From Sphingobacterium sp. ML3W (GTDB lineage Bacteria; Bacteroidota; Bacteroidia; Sphingobacteriales; Sphingobacteriaceae): a DNA stretch of 64,000 bases. A program made the position numbers and the translations under genes. Location: contig NZ_CP107036.1 of assembly GCF_029542085.1 (NCBI RefSeq), positions 806,001-870,000 of the forward strand, written 5' to 3'. Under the pieces are notes generated by a model. That model did no database searches and was not told where the DNA came from. It saw nothing but the letters and a program-made list of their open reading frames with translations. Shown here one piece after another: positions 26,702-37,201 of this stretch (its first letter is position 1; each line of letters opens with the position of its first letter).

Positions 26702-28492
26702 ATGGCAAATCAATTTTTAATTAAAGACAAGATGGCGGATATGCGAGGCTTATCTGCTTGTGAAATCTTGGCATTACAGAGCGGATGCTGTGCAGGAGTG
26801 CAACTATTAGGGTATTATGAGAAAGGAGATACCCCAGCACCCATTATTTACTCACTGAGTACAACTTTACTGGTAGACAATGGCGGGAGTATTGTTGAAA
26901 CCGGAGGCGTTAAACTGGAACATCAATTTATCGAAGATGTCAATGCACTTTATTTCGGTGTCAGTGCCTCACTTACTGATAATGCAGCGAGATTGGCTGT
27001 GTTTTTTGACTATCTAAAGGAAAACAAAACGCTAGAAGGGGTTTTGCCCATCGGAACGATCGCCTATAGTCAGCCGATAAACTTTGTTTTCGAAGGGGCT
27101 AAACTCAGAGGGCAGGGAAAAGGTACTATATTAAAGTTTACAGGATCTGCAGACAATGCTTTTGAGATTGATGCATTTAAAGGTGGTACCGAAACGACCC
27201 AGTTTATCAACAATATCACCATCAGCGATATCGTTTTCTCCGGAAATGCCAACACCACCATTACCTTATACCTCAGAGGCATTGCACGGAGTAAGTTCTC
27301 CAATGTGTGGGTAGGTGATGGCAAGAGTAGCAGTGATGGATATGGTTGGTACCTCGCGTCCGTACAGCTGACACAGTTTTTGGGCTGTGGATGTAACAAG
27401 TATCTCACGCCAATGACAAGTGTTCCCTATACGGGAATATTTATCGGATTGGGACAGCGTGGTAGTATCACTGCGGGTAACAGCACTAACAACACGTTTT
27501 ATCAAAACTATTTTGAAGGTTTGAGCATTGGTGTGTTGATGTCCCACGCCGATGAAAATACCTTCATTGGCGGTAGTTCAGAAGCCAATAGCGTATATGG
27601 TATCGTTGTTGGTAAGGATTGTAAGGTAAATACCTTTATCGGTGTCGGACTGGAGGCCAATCCTGTCGATGTTTCCGATAGTTCCAGCTATAGCACCTAT
27701 ACCAATTGTTACTTTGGAAATATCCTGCGTATAGGCAGTACAGCTAAGCAGATTTCAGTCCAGGGAGCAATGATAGGGCGGATTGAAATACAAGATGGAG
27801 CGCGATATATTGAAATCAAGAATTCCGTCTACAACCGATTTATAAATGGCGCAAAAGGAATTTTTGATTTAGGGAAGCGTACATCCTTTGTTAATGTTGA
27901 GAATTATGATACACATGAATTTATAAAACAAAACATCGAAATCGATGGGACAGTCGCTGCCGATTCATATAAGGTAAAGGAAAAAAACGATATCCTTACG
28001 CCAATCAACAGCATTGACCCAGTAGGAGGATTTTCTCCGATTATTGTTAAAGATACAGCATCATTCTGGCCGATTCAGGGGGTTGCATTGGGAGTGGACA
28101 GAACAGGGAATTTCAATGATACTAATTCCATAAGTTCCTTTCGGATATTTTCAAAAGCCAATACCCTGGATGAACTATATTTTACCAAAAAGCTTTTTGG
28201 TACCGGAGCGATAACGGATTGGTCGCCCTTACGTAGGCTTATTCACGACAATAATCTCGCCACCACGGCAGTTAAAGGCATTGTCTCACAATCTACTGCG
28301 GTAGCCAATGTAGGCGCGAGCAATAGTACAAAATCAGTTCTTAATGATGCTGCTGATTTAGCTACTTCCGTAGCCCTGGTGAATGACCTGAAATCCAAAT
28401 ACAATCAGGCAGTCGATCTGATCAACGAGTTGAAGGCTCAGCTCAATACGAAGTTACAGTCCGATCGAGCGAGTGGTCAACAATCAAGTTAA
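26702..28492 (+). CDS. tail-spike-like beta-helix protein, array copy 1
   Basis: Residues 1-85 are the shared N-terminal domain (MANQFLIKDKMADMRGLSA, LLGYYEKGDTPAPIIY, DNGGSIVETGGVKLEHQF), which resembles the GDxGxGxFYWD...DDGG particle-proximal segment of phage tail spikes. About residues 130-380 have beta-helix-type repeats (NNITISDIVFSGN, NTFYQNYFEGLSIGVLM). The C-terminus differs from the other copies: after VKGIVSQSTAVANVGA comes a longer coiled coil (LVNDLKSKYNQAVDLINELK). No signal peptide. Some residues (LQSGCCAG) are shared only with copy 2. Confidence 0.75.
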   Translation: MANQFLIKDKMADMRGLSACEILALQSGCCAGVQLLGYYEKGDTPAPIIYSLSTTLLVDNGGSIVETGGVKLEHQFIEDVNALYFGVSASLTDNAARLAVFFDYLKENKTLEGVLPIGTIAYSQPINFVFEGAKLRGQGKGTILKFTGSADNAFEIDAFKGGTETTQFINNITISDIVFSGNANTTITLYLRGIARSKFSNVWVGDGKSSSDGYGWYLASVQLTQFLGCGCNKYLTPMTSVPYTGIFIGLGQRGSITAGNSTNNTFYQNYFEGLSIGVLMSHADENTFIGGSSEANSVYGIVVGKDCKVNTFIGVGLEANPVDVSDSSSYSTYTNCYFGNILRIGSTAKQISVQGAMIGRIEIQDGARYIEIKNSVYNRFINGAKGIFDLGKRTSFVNVENYDTHEFIKQNIEIDGTVAADSYKVKEKNDILTPINSIDPVGGFSPIIVKDTASFWPIQGVALGVDRTGNFNDTNSISSFRIFSKANTLDELYFTKKLFGTGAITDWSPLRRLIHDNNLATTAVKGIVSQSTAVANVGASNSTKSVLNDAADLATSVALVNDLKSKYNQAVDLINELKAQLNTKLQSDRASGQQSS

Positions 28493-28605
28493 CGATGTTG
28501 AGCCGCTAGAGATATGGAATATTCGCAAGGATATTGGATCTAACCACAAAGTTGAGGAATACGGGTGCTTTGGCAATCGAGTTTCGACTAATTGAGGTAA
28601 AAATA

Positions 28606-28638
28606 ATCATGCAGTATTCTACCTGAATACTGCATGAT
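28606..28638 (+). terminator. terminator of array copy 1
   Basis: A perfect 14-bp stem (ATCATGCAGTATTC with GAATACTGCATGAT) and a 5-nt loop. The T-run is weak. Confidence 0.6.
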
Positions 28639-28757
28639 GTATTCATACTAAAGTTAAGGTAAATATATTGTATATTGATACCATGTAATTGCTGAGGGGA
28701 AAGCACAAAATACGATGCATTTTTTGATTTAGCAAAGTCCTCAAATCATTATTAATT

Positions 28758-29360
28758 ATGCTGAGAATATGGAACTGCCTTATTGTATTTTTATTCTTCT
28801 GTTCTTGCGATGGAAGGAATTATATTGATTTCAAGAGCACTCAGATTTTGGCTGAGCATAAGATGAATTTTCCGAAGGAATCTACAGATCATTTCCCTCA
28901 GCGATTAGGAAGTGAGGTGGATATCATTTATAATGAAGGGATCGAAAATAATAATCTCAATCTATACCTGGTTGAACACAACGTAAGTGAAAAAGATATC
29001 AGTAAATTACTTAATAGGTTGAAAGATACTAAGTATTATAGCGGGAGCGATAAAAATCTTTTAATCATCAATAGAAATGAAAAGATCATAGAAGGCTTTA
29101 GTGAATTTCCGAAGATTGACAGCGCTAATTTACAAGGCGATGCTCCTGTTCCAAATTTTATCAGTTATAAAAAAGGGATATATGCTGATCCTAATTATGA
29201 ATTTTATATTATCCATACTGACAATAAGGAAAGACAGTTTAAAAATGAAATTCTTGGCGAAAATGCATCAATGCCATTTAATTGGAAACATGGTATTACT
29301 TATGGTGTTGCTGTCAATAAATTGGAGAAAGATATAATTTATTGGGTTGCAGTTTGGTAA
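28758..29360 (+). CDS. lipoprotein of unknown function
   Basis: The signal LIVFLFFCSC-DGRN gives a lipobox. The mature ~180 residues have no recognised domain; the end (NWKHGITYGVAVNKLEKDII) suggests a small globular domain. It stands alone between two array members and is a possible passenger of array expansion. Confidence 0.6.
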   Translation: MLRIWNCLIVFLFFCSCDGRNYIDFKSTQILAEHKMNFPKESTDHFPQRLGSEVDIIYNEGIENNNLNLYLVEHNVSEKDISKLLNRLKDTKYYSGSDKNLLIINRNEKIIEGFSEFPKIDSANLQGDAPVPNFISYKKGIYADPNYEFYIIHTDNKERQFKNEILGENASMPFNWKHGITYGVAVNKLEKDIIYWVAVW

Positions 29361-29399
29361 TGCTTATGTGCGGCGCCCTGAAGATCAAATGACTCAAAA

Positions 29400-30032
29400 C
29401 TAGTCGTGTTTTTTGACAGATTCATCTATAAGTTTCATTAGATGATCGACAGTATTAGCTACTTCTTCTTTCTGCACGACTAATGTTTTTTTTTCCAGAC
29501 CCGGAGGAAGAGAAATCTTGCCATTAAATTCAGGAAGAAACAAATTGATGTTTTCCTGATCCATTTTATTGAAATTAATAAAAGTCCATTTTTTGGTTTC
29601 GTCCTCTTTTAACGCTAATAAGTAAGCTGAAGTGATTGCCATTTTGCCTTTTTCAGGCATAGACATTACCAATACTTGAGGAATAAAGCAATACGCTATC
29701 CCATCAATTTTTGAGACATCCATATCGACATAATTGATCATGGAATCAATTTTAACACCGTATTTTATAAGAGAAGAATAGAGTTCTTTGGTCAGTTTTG
29801 TTGCCTGATCTATCCCGCCCATGCTTTCAATTATGCGGGGTGATGTTTGACTTAAAATACCTTCGATATCTCCGGAAATAGATGCTTTTGTCATAATAGA
29901 CAGTGCTTCCCTGAGCTGCGGATCTTTTTGCGCAAAGCTTGTATTATGAAAAATAGTTAATAGCGTAATTAACAAAAATATTCTTTTTCGCCGGATGTAT
30001 TTAAACAGGTTGAACCAATTGTTGCTTTGCAT
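29400..30032 (-). CDS. secreted protein of unknown function
   Basis: A basic N-region (KYIRRKRIF) and a hydrophobic core ending SFA-QKDPQ make a signal peptide, although it begins about 15 residues late; an internal start is possible. The mature part has a short helix-rich domain (REALSIMTKASISGDIEGIL) reminiscent of SnoaL/NTF2-like or DUF4878-like domains, but this is not certain. Convergent with the lipoprotein at 28758. Confidence 0.5.
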   Translation of the reverse strand: MQSNNWFNLFKYIRRKRIFLLITLLTIFHNTSFAQKDPQLREALSIMTKASISGDIEGILSQTSPRIIESMGGIDQATKLTKELYSSLIKYGVKIDSMINYVDMDVSKIDGIAYCFIPQVLVMSMPEKGKMAITSAYLLALKEDETKKWTFINFNKMDQENINLFLPEFNGKISLPPGLEKKTLVVQKEEVANTVDHLMKLIDESVKKHD

Positions 30033-30238
30033 AATGGAAAGAGGTTAATTCCCATTGAATTTACAGGTTTTTATTTACAAATCAAATTTAGATAAGTGTC
30101 TCCGTATTCCAAATATAATAGAGTGCTTAGGCGAATAGTTGTACTGGCTTGATAGTCCTTTTTTGATCGCTGTAAGGTTTTGCACTATTTAAGTGCATGT
30201 TGTGTTATCAGCCCCTATTTGGATAACAAAACCGTCAC

Positions 30239-30339
30239 ACTTTTCGGTATCTCCCACATACCGCTTACATACTACTTCTTTTCCTCAGATAGGCAAGTTC
30301 GCAACCATACTTTTGCTTTATACATAAAAACAAAAGAAT
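30239..30339 (+). promoter_or_regulatory. array promoter cassette 2
   Basis: CGGTAT-N7-ATACCG at 30245-30263 and -7 element TACTTTTGC from 30308, again 63 bp apart, then 24 bp to the ATG at 30340. Confidence 0.8.
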
Positions 30340-32307
30340 ATGACAAGTCAATTTTTAATTAAGAACACAATGGCAGATATGCGGAGCCTTTCTGTTTGTG
30401 AAATTACGGCATTACAAAGTGGATGTTTTACAGGAGTACAGCTGCTGGGCTATTATGAGAAGGGAGATACCCCAGCGCCTATTGTTTATTTTTTGAGCAC
30501 TACACTAGATGACGACGATGGCGGGAGTATTATTGAAACCGGAGGTATTAAACTAGAACATGAATTTATAGATGAACTCAATGTCAGATATTTCGGTGCC
30601 AAGGGTGACGGCACACACGATGATACCTCAGCTATTCAGAGCACGATTGATTACGCTCCCATAAATAGCGAGGACTCGGGGGTAATAAGCCCAAAAGGAT
30701 TCGCTAATGGTTTTAATATTCAGATTCCAAGAGGTCGCTATAAGGTTTCGAGCACCATTATGCTTAAACGAGGATTAAATATAAAAGGAGCGTCCATGGA
30801 GTCTACGCAACTTTTATCTTTCACTCCAGACTCCGTAATAAAGTACAGCGATGAGGGACGGTACATACAAGATGAGATTAAAATTAGCGATTTATCCATA
30901 TGGCAGGACAAAACTGTTACTGCCACAAATGGAGCGGCTATTATGCTTGATTATGGTTCGACCACTGTATATAGCATGAAGCTTATGGTTGATAACGTAT
31001 ATATAGAGGGTACTTACGATGGTATTACAGCAGTAGCCCTTGTAGGTTCATCCATCAAGAATGTATTTGTATCAAAATGCATTAGACACGGTATCTATAT
31101 ACCGATGACAATCGGAAATAACTCAGCGAGTAGCACTTCATTGACCTTATACAATTGCTATACCAGTATAAATGGTGGAGATGGAGTTAGAATCATCAAA
31201 GGCGCCTATATTTCTCTGGTGGGGTGTGCGTCAGATTCCAATGTAGGCTATGGGTATCACCTTCAAGAAGGCCTCGGACACTCCCTTTATTGTTGTGGTT
31301 GTGAAGAGAATAAATCAGGAAATATTTTTCTATCCGCCTGTAGAGGAGTTGCGTTAAATGTGACCTCCCTTTTGTCAATAATTAATGGAGAAGTTCACGG
31401 TATCATCGTAAACCAATCACATAATATTACTATCTCCGGTTATGCAAGATCTGGAGAAGCAAACACAGGATATGCCGTAAATATTCCTTTAAATGGTGGT
31501 ATTGTAGATCTATCAAATCTGAGTAGCGAAGGACCATGGCAGATCAAGCGAGTTAATACTGGTGTACTGGTCCGAGATCTGAAAAATGCTTTTGTAAGTA
31601 AGGACGGTCTATTTGCGCTTAATGGCAATACTGTCCAGCCCGGAAAACTCTTGTCAATCGTCGGATTTCTACCAGACACTGTAAAAACTGCCGTTGAGAA
31701 TATCGCTTCATTCACTAAGGCTGATTCGGTCCGAAATGTGAATCATTTTGTGCAATCAGTTGTTTCAGACAATAATGAGTCCTATCCACTATTGGTCTCC
31801 AATTATACGGGTGTTGCAGTAAAAGGCACTTCGGCTAGCGTTCAGAAATTCGCGTCAAATTATATTGTAGAGTCTAATATCGGAGGAGTTGCAAATGCCA
31901 ACATAATGATCGATGCACAGAGTGGGACGGTTCCAGCCGGAAACTGGAACATATATTCTGAAAGTCAACGCAAGTCCTATTTCAAAGGGGCCTTAGTTTT
32001 AGGTGCTAGTAATGGCAGTGAAGTTATGGGAGGAAATGGATCTCCTGAAGGGGTAATTACAGCGAAGGTTGGAAGTCTTTACATCAACAATTCAGCTACT
32101 TCTTCGTCAGATAGTATTTTTATAAAAGATAATGGCTCTAGTAATACAGGATGGTTACCGTTCGTTCCAATGAGTCAAGCTGTTGCTACTGATAACGCCG
32201 CAGCAGATCCTGGTGTCACTTATACCCAATCAGAGGTGCAGGCAATCTTAACGGAATTGAGAGACCTAAAAACAAAACTCAGAAATGCAGGTATATTAGC
32301 CAGTTAG
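30340..32307 (+). CDS. tail-spike-like beta-helix protein, array copy 2
   Basis: The shared N-terminal domain (residues 1-85) is followed by YFGAKGDGTHDDTSAIQS, the classic start of the pectate-lyase-3 or GH28-like right-handed beta-helix of phage tail spikes and depolymerases, then beta-helix repeats to about residue 400. A second module (450-600) contains IMIDAQSGTVPAGNWNIY. The C-terminus carries the shared helix SEVQAILTELRDLKTKLR followed by NAGILAS. No signal peptide. Likely trimeric, carbohydrate-binding or -cleaving; catalytic residues cannot be assigned from sequence. Confidence 0.85.
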   Translation: MTSQFLIKNTMADMRSLSVCEITALQSGCFTGVQLLGYYEKGDTPAPIVYFLSTTLDDDDGGSIIETGGIKLEHEFIDELNVRYFGAKGDGTHDDTSAIQSTIDYAPINSEDSGVISPKGFANGFNIQIPRGRYKVSSTIMLKRGLNIKGASMESTQLLSFTPDSVIKYSDEGRYIQDEIKISDLSIWQDKTVTATNGAAIMLDYGSTTVYSMKLMVDNVYIEGTYDGITAVALVGSSIKNVFVSKCIRHGIYIPMTIGNNSASSTSLTLYNCYTSINGGDGVRIIKGAYISLVGCASDSNVGYGYHLQEGLGHSLYCCGCEENKSGNIFLSACRGVALNVTSLLSIINGEVHGIIVNQSHNITISGYARSGEANTGYAVNIPLNGGIVDLSNLSSEGPWQIKRVNTGVLVRDLKNAFVSKDGLFALNGNTVQPGKLLSIVGFLPDTVKTAVENIASFTKADSVRNVNHFVQSVVSDNNESYPLLVSNYTGVAVKGTSASVQKFASNYIVESNIGGVANANIMIDAQSGTVPAGNWNIYSESQRKSYFKGALVLGASNGSEVMGGNGSPEGVITAKVGSLYINNSATSSSDSIFIKDNGSSNTGWLPFVPMSQAVATDNAAADPGVTYTQSEVQAILTELRDLKTKLRNAGILAS

Positions 32308-32341
32308 GTGTTTTTTACTATATAACAAAAATACAAGTTAA

Positions 32342-32373
32342 CAAATGCGGTATTCTAAAAGATACCGCATTTG
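32342..32373 (+). terminator. terminator of array copy 2
   Basis: A perfect 12-bp stem (CAAATGCGGTAT with ATACCGCATTTG), an 8-nt loop and a T-run. Related to the terminator of copy 5. Confidence 0.85.
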
Positions 32374-32413
32374 TTTTTTAAAATCATACTATCAAAAATG
32401 GTCAGTGTTTCCT

Positions 32414-32514
32414 ACTTTTCGGTATCGCCCCGATACCGCTTACATACCTCTTGTTTTCCTCGGATAGCCTCCATAGCAGCCATACTTTTGCTATACACAT
32501 AAAAACAAAAGAAT
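32414..32514 (+). promoter_or_regulatory. array promoter cassette 3
   Basis: CGGTATC-N5-GATACCG at 32420-32438; both arms changed so that pairing extends to 7 bp. -7 element TACTTTTGC from 32483, 63 bp away; ATG at 32515. Confidence 0.8.
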
Positions 32515-35010
32515 ATGGCAAATCAATTTTTAATTAAAGAGACGATGGCGGATATGAAAGCATTATCTGCTGCTGAAATTACAGCGCTACAAGCCGGAAC
32601 GTATGACGGCGTTCAACTATTAGGTTATCACAAAAAAGGAGATACCCCAGCGCCGATTATTTACTACTATGTTAATCCATTGACAGATCCAGATCCTGGA
32701 CCAAAGGATGATGGAAGTGTAGTTGAAACGGGAGGTATTAAGTTAATTCATGATTTCAAGAAATTTATTCATGTTTCTTATTTTGGAATTATAGGAAACG
32801 AGACCGACGATTACACAGATGAAATTAAGAGCCTTTTAATAGCACAAGCCCAAAATACAACCTTTAAATTTAGTGGTAGATATACCATTTCTTCCACACT
32901 CAACGTATTAAAATTAGGGACAAAAATTACAGGAGATGATGTGATATTTGAATTTACCGGAGATCATAACGCTAAATTTATAAGCGTTGAGGCTGATGAT
33001 TTCTCTATTCAAGGCGTAACATTTGACGCCAAGGAGAAACAATTGAAGGACTGCTTTGTCCATTTAACCGACAATATTAAAAATCCACGGATTATTGACT
33101 GTGTTTTTAAAAGTGCTTTGGGTATAAAAGCTGGCACAAGTAGTGATCAGCAATATGGTATAATGATCAGTCCTTATGGAGTGAGTAATTTTCTTATTGA
33201 TCAGTGTCTATTCTCCAATATTAAAAATGATAATACAGGTCCTAATGCGGGAAGTTTAAAAGGATTTTGTGGTGGTATCTATATCAGTGATCCTAGGGTT
33301 GATGCGGCTCATCCCAATGCTAAAGATCAAACTGATTTTGTAACGGGAAATATTTCAAATTGTAAATTTTCCGACATCATAACCAAGTTAGATAACGGAT
33401 TATCCCAAAGTGCATACACTTCTTATAATGATGCTGATGGAATCAGGTTTTATGGCGGTGGTAAAGCCCAAAACTGCGATGTAAATATAGATAATTGCTA
33501 TTTTAAGAATGTCGGAAAAAGAGCCATCAAAGTAAGTTACATGGGGAACGTGAAAATTAATAACATATCCGTTGAAGTTGACAGTCTCCAATACCAGATG
33601 ATTTCGCTTATTAAAATTAACAAAGGCACCAGTGTGACGGGAGTTAGATACTATGGTAATGGGACGAACCTGCAGATAGCTTTTCAGAGTGATGATGGGG
33701 GAGATATCGTATTGGAAGACGTAATCGTGGATGGTTGTGAAGTTTTTTATGAGATTAACCCTTCTTTCCAATCGGAGGGTAGCGAAATCCGTAACATATT
33801 AATAAAAGATATTGTTGTTAAAAATCTATTTAGAAGAGGCATTTTGTCAAATAACGGCTATGCTAAGATTGCAAGAAATATCGTAATGGAGAACATCTAT
33901 ATAGAAGCAGATCCTGCCCGAAATTCAGTTCAAGCACTTAATGCCGCCTTTGGTTGGCAAGAAAATGAAGTATTCATAAAGAACTTCAGAACTAAAAATT
34001 GTGATGTTAGAGTTGATGGCGGAATGTTTAATATCGATGGTTTACATATTACAATTGATAATCCTAATTTTTTAGGTTCTACCAATCCGCTTGGTAATTC
34101 CGCAAATATAACCTGGAGAAAATTCAACCATATCCTGGATTTAGGTGATAACTCATCAAACAGAGACACCGTTCCAGTTTTTACCAGCAGTGGCTCTTCG
34201 ACGTTTACTCCAGAGGCTACAAATATCACCATTGATATTCGAGGTATTTCAACAAGTTACTTCAATCCAGATATTGTTGGCTCAGATTTAAGTAAAAATG
34301 AAAGAAAAGAGCTTGTCAATTTTAATCGGGATAGAGTAAAGGTTCAAAATGTAACCTATAAATATGCAGCTCATCTTACTCCTCCGTTAAGAGCGGCTAT
34401 TATTTTCGAAGGTAGCTTTTTGCATATAACAAATATTAAATTGGAGTCGGAGTCCGGTATTTATATCAATACGCTAGAAAGTAATTTCGCAAAAACTGGG
34501 ATTTTTTTATCAGATATTTTTAATATGACACAAACTGCTTTAGATAACCCAGTTGTCAAAACCAATCGAATTATTAATAGTAAGATATGTAATGTATTTT
34601 CTAGAGGTACGGGTGACTATCCGGTTGTCAGCTTGGGTTCAGGGAGTAGCGGCAATACCATTTCAGAAATTGTGGGCAATGGTACACCTTATAGCGTAGA
34701 ACTTTTAGGTGGCCAGCCTAATACGAGGGTTTACAATGTATTCAATCAAACGGACTCTTATAATGCTAGAGGAACGACATTACAACGACCAATTACTTCA
34801 CTTGTAGGGCAAGAGTATTTTGATACCACATTGAATAGACCAGTATGGTGGAATGGCTCTATTTGGGTCGATGGTAAGCAATCTGCCGCTTCGCCGGATA
34901 TAGCAGCAGCTCCCAGTAATACTTATACCCCGTCGGAAGTTCAAGCTATATTGACTGAATTAAGAGATCTAAAAACTAAACTGCGAATTGCAGGAATACT
35001 TGCAATCTGA
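32515..35010 (+). CDS. tail-spike-like beta-helix protein, array copy 3 (longest)
   Basis: 831 residues. The shared N-terminal domain is followed by YFGIIGNETDDYTDEIKS and a long beta-helix rich in Asn/Asp turns (FLIDQCLFSNIKNDN, CNIDNCYF-like rungs), to about residue 740. A tail-tip module (GQEYFDTTLNRPVWWNGSIW) seen in many phage fibres precedes the shared C-terminal helix SEVQAILTELRDLKTKLR. No signal peptide. It shares the DPDPGP linker in the N-domain with copies 4 and 6. Confidence 0.83.
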   Translation: MANQFLIKETMADMKALSAAEITALQAGTYDGVQLLGYHKKGDTPAPIIYYYVNPLTDPDPGPKDDGSVVETGGIKLIHDFKKFIHVSYFGIIGNETDDYTDEIKSLLIAQAQNTTFKFSGRYTISSTLNVLKLGTKITGDDVIFEFTGDHNAKFISVEADDFSIQGVTFDAKEKQLKDCFVHLTDNIKNPRIIDCVFKSALGIKAGTSSDQQYGIMISPYGVSNFLIDQCLFSNIKNDNTGPNAGSLKGFCGGIYISDPRVDAAHPNAKDQTDFVTGNISNCKFSDIITKLDNGLSQSAYTSYNDADGIRFYGGGKAQNCDVNIDNCYFKNVGKRAIKVSYMGNVKINNISVEVDSLQYQMISLIKINKGTSVTGVRYYGNGTNLQIAFQSDDGGDIVLEDVIVDGCEVFYEINPSFQSEGSEIRNILIKDIVVKNLFRRGILSNNGYAKIARNIVMENIYIEADPARNSVQALNAAFGWQENEVFIKNFRTKNCDVRVDGGMFNIDGLHITIDNPNFLGSTNPLGNSANITWRKFNHILDLGDNSSNRDTVPVFTSSGSSTFTPEATNITIDIRGISTSYFNPDIVGSDLSKNERKELVNFNRDRVKVQNVTYKYAAHLTPPLRAAIIFEGSFLHITNIKLESESGIYINTLESNFAKTGIFLSDIFNMTQTALDNPVVKTNRIINSKICNVFSRGTGDYPVVSLGSGSSGNTISEIVGNGTPYSVELLGGQPNTRVYNVFNQTDSYNARGTTLQRPITSLVGQEYFDTTLNRPVWWNGSIWVDGKQSAASPDIAAAPSNTYTPSEVQAILTELRDLKTKLRIAGILAI

Positions 35011-35031
35011 TCTTTTGCTGATTGGTTAGTT

Positions 35032-35059
35032 AGCTTCCTTCTTTTAAAAGAGGGAAGCT
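35032..35059 (+). terminator. terminator of array copy 3
   Basis: AGCTTCCTTCTTTT pairs with AAAAGAGGGAAGCT (one wobble pair), followed by a T-run. Confidence 0.8.
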
Positions 35060-35103
35060 TTTTTATTTGGAGTGTCCGCACAAGCTTTAAAAGAATGAAA
35101 TAG

Positions 35104-35204
35104 ACTTTTCGGTATCTCTCATATACCGCTTACTTAACCCTTCTTTTCCTCCGATAGCCTCCCCAGCAACCATAATTTTGCTATACACATAAAAACAAAA
35201 GAAA
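35104..35204 (+). promoter_or_regulatory. array promoter cassette 4
   Basis: CGGTAT-N7-ATACCG at 35110-35128; -7 element TAATTTTGC from 35173 (63 bp), where only the variable nn position differs from the other copies; ATG at 35205. Confidence 0.8.
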
Positions 35205-37004
35205 ATGGCAAATCAATTTTTAGTTAAAGAAACAATGGCAGCTATGCAAGGCTTATCTGCTGCTGAAATTACAGCTTTACAAAACGGAACTTATGAGGGA
35301 GTTCAGCTATTAGGCTATTATGAAAAAGGGGATACCCCAGCACCGATTATTTATTCCTATGTTAATCCATTAACCGATCCAGATCCGGGACCCGAAGATG
35401 GGGGAAGTATCATTGAAACAGGTGGAATTAAATTACTGCATAAATTTGTAGGAGTTGTTAATGGAGAATATTTTGGAATGCAACCCTCCGGTGGATCTTC
35501 GAACATCGTTATAGCCCAAAAGATTATAAACTATGCTATAGATGCTAATGTTGAAAGGATTAATTTTCCTAAATATTTTAGATTTCAATATTCCCGGTAT
35601 AGCATCCCGCATAATATTTCAATCCGGCATTACGGAAATTCCTACGAAGAAAAACTATTTTATAATAATATTCATGCTAATGGTACACCCGTCAATGAGT
35701 TGGAGGTTTCTAGCGGCTACCACACTGGATTGACACTCGATAATCATGACTATATTATCCCTGAAATTCCGGAGTCTGGCACAAAGCGGGATGCTTCTAT
35801 TGTAATTCGTCAAAATGGATTCTCCACTTGGCAAGAGCATCATAATATCTTTGGTAAGCAGATTCACGATTTAAACTATAAGGGAATAGCTAATATATTA
35901 GTTATTTCAGGGGCGACAAGTGATGGTTCCTTGATCTTTAGGTTGAACGGTAAGGATTACACAGTAGATATTAAATCTACGGACACAGAGGCAATTATTA
36001 GAAATAAAATACTGGCTGCCCCTTATGATTCCTATTTTAATTATAAGGTTATCTCTGGACAAGCTGTTAGAATATTTCCGAGGGAGCATACTGCTATTAT
36101 TGTTTCCACAAACCCCACATCGACACTATTCCCGGTAGTTATCGAAGGCGTTACCTATAACATCCCCGTCCTTACGACAGATTCTATGGTTGAAGTTGCA
36201 AGAAAAATAGCAGCTTCACCCTTGATCCCAGATAGTCAATACTATAAATATGCGTATGGAGTGAAGGTAGCGATCTATAATAAATTGGGAGGAGCAAATG
36301 TTGCAACCTCGATAAGTATCTTATCTAATAATACAGGTGCGGATATTTCGGCTAATGTAACTTCTTATTTAAATCAGTATAATGCGATGACGATAACGTC
36401 GAGTGGTACCGGACGGCCACGGATCGGTTTGGGGATGTGGGCTGCGCGAAATTACACCTTAGAAGTAGCCGACACATTTAAGGTTATAGCAGATAGTGAT
36501 AACAATAGTACAACTGGCACGGAAGCCGTTATTGGCTGGGAGAATGAACGCGCGAATGTAAGAAAGCTGTTTAGACTGAAGACAAGTGGTGAATTAGAGG
36601 TCTATGCAAATAACAATTCAACCAAGATCTTTGGATTTAGCAATGCAGGATCTTTTTACGCAAATCGCTTTTACTTTTTAGGGACAAATAGATTTATTGG
36701 CCAAGCTACTTTAGGGGCTGAAAATGCTGTCTATATATCAAATAATGTAGGTAGTGCATATAGTTTTAGAATGAGTGACACAAATGGTATAGAATATAAT
36801 CAAGGTGGAGCGTGGAAACAGTATTTGACATCAGTACCCAATGCATCATCTACAATTAAGGGGCTGATCAACCAAGCCGTTGCTTCTGCTAATACAGCCA
36901 CAGAGCCATCTGCTCTATATTCACAAGCCGAAATGCAAGCTATTCTGACGGAACTTCGAGATCTAAAAGACAAAATGCGAACAGCAGGAATGCTAGCAAG
37001 TTAA
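35205..37004 (+). CDS. tail-spike-like protein, array copy 4, non-helix passenger
   Basis: The shared N-terminal domain (residues 1-88) and shared C-terminal helix (MQAILTELRDLKDKMR, with NASSTIKGLINQAV before it) flank a passenger that does not look like a beta-helix. It has two similar ~90-residue units (LIFRLNGKDYTVDIKSTDTE and FPVVIEGVTYNIPVLTTDSM) with the pattern of small beta-sandwich domains, then a fibre-like module (EAVIGWENERANVRKLFRL, YFLGTNRFIG). The passenger has thus been exchanged between constant ends. Confidence 0.75.
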   Translation: MANQFLVKETMAAMQGLSAAEITALQNGTYEGVQLLGYYEKGDTPAPIIYSYVNPLTDPDPGPEDGGSIIETGGIKLLHKFVGVVNGEYFGMQPSGGSSNIVIAQKIINYAIDANVERINFPKYFRFQYSRYSIPHNISIRHYGNSYEEKLFYNNIHANGTPVNELEVSSGYHTGLTLDNHDYIIPEIPESGTKRDASIVIRQNGFSTWQEHHNIFGKQIHDLNYKGIANILVISGATSDGSLIFRLNGKDYTVDIKSTDTEAIIRNKILAAPYDSYFNYKVISGQAVRIFPREHTAIIVSTNPTSTLFPVVIEGVTYNIPVLTTDSMVEVARKIAASPLIPDSQYYKYAYGVKVAIYNKLGGANVATSISILSNNTGADISANVTSYLNQYNAMTITSSGTGRPRIGLGMWAARNYTLEVADTFKVIADSDNNSTTGTEAVIGWENERANVRKLFRLKTSGELEVYANNNSTKIFGFSNAGSFYANRFYFLGTNRFIGQATLGAENAVYISNNVGSAYSFRMSDTNGIEYNQGGAWKQYLTSVPNASSTIKGLINQAVASANTATEPSALYSQAEMQAILTELRDLKDKMRTAGMLAS

Positions 37005-37034
37005 TGATCTGTTATTTTCGAAAGAAGTTAAGTG

Positions 37035-37058
37035 ATGCGGCATTTTTTTATGCCGCAT
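37035..37058 (+). terminator. terminator of array copy 4
   Basis: ATGCGGCAT pairs with ATGCCGCAT around a 6-nt T loop, followed by a run of nine T. Confidence 0.85.
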
Positions 37059-37100
37059 TTTTTTTACATAAAAAGCCTCGCAAAGAAGGGCAGATCTTAT

Positions 37101-37201
37101 AACTTTCGGTATCTCCCACCTACCGCTTACATACAGCTTGTTTTCCTCGGATCGCCATCGCAGTAGCCATACTTTTGCTGTACACATAAAAACAAAAAAA
37201 T
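37101..37201 (+). promoter_or_regulatory. array promoter cassette 5
   Basis: CGGTAT-N7-CTACCG at 37107-37125 (one arm mismatch); -7 element TACTTTTGC from 37170 (63 bp); ATG at 37202. Confidence 0.78.

Noticed and set aside
30180..30362. 60-codon frame over promoter cassette 2
   Set aside because: It spans the conserved inverted repeat and -7 element and is out of frame with the array gene; not coding.
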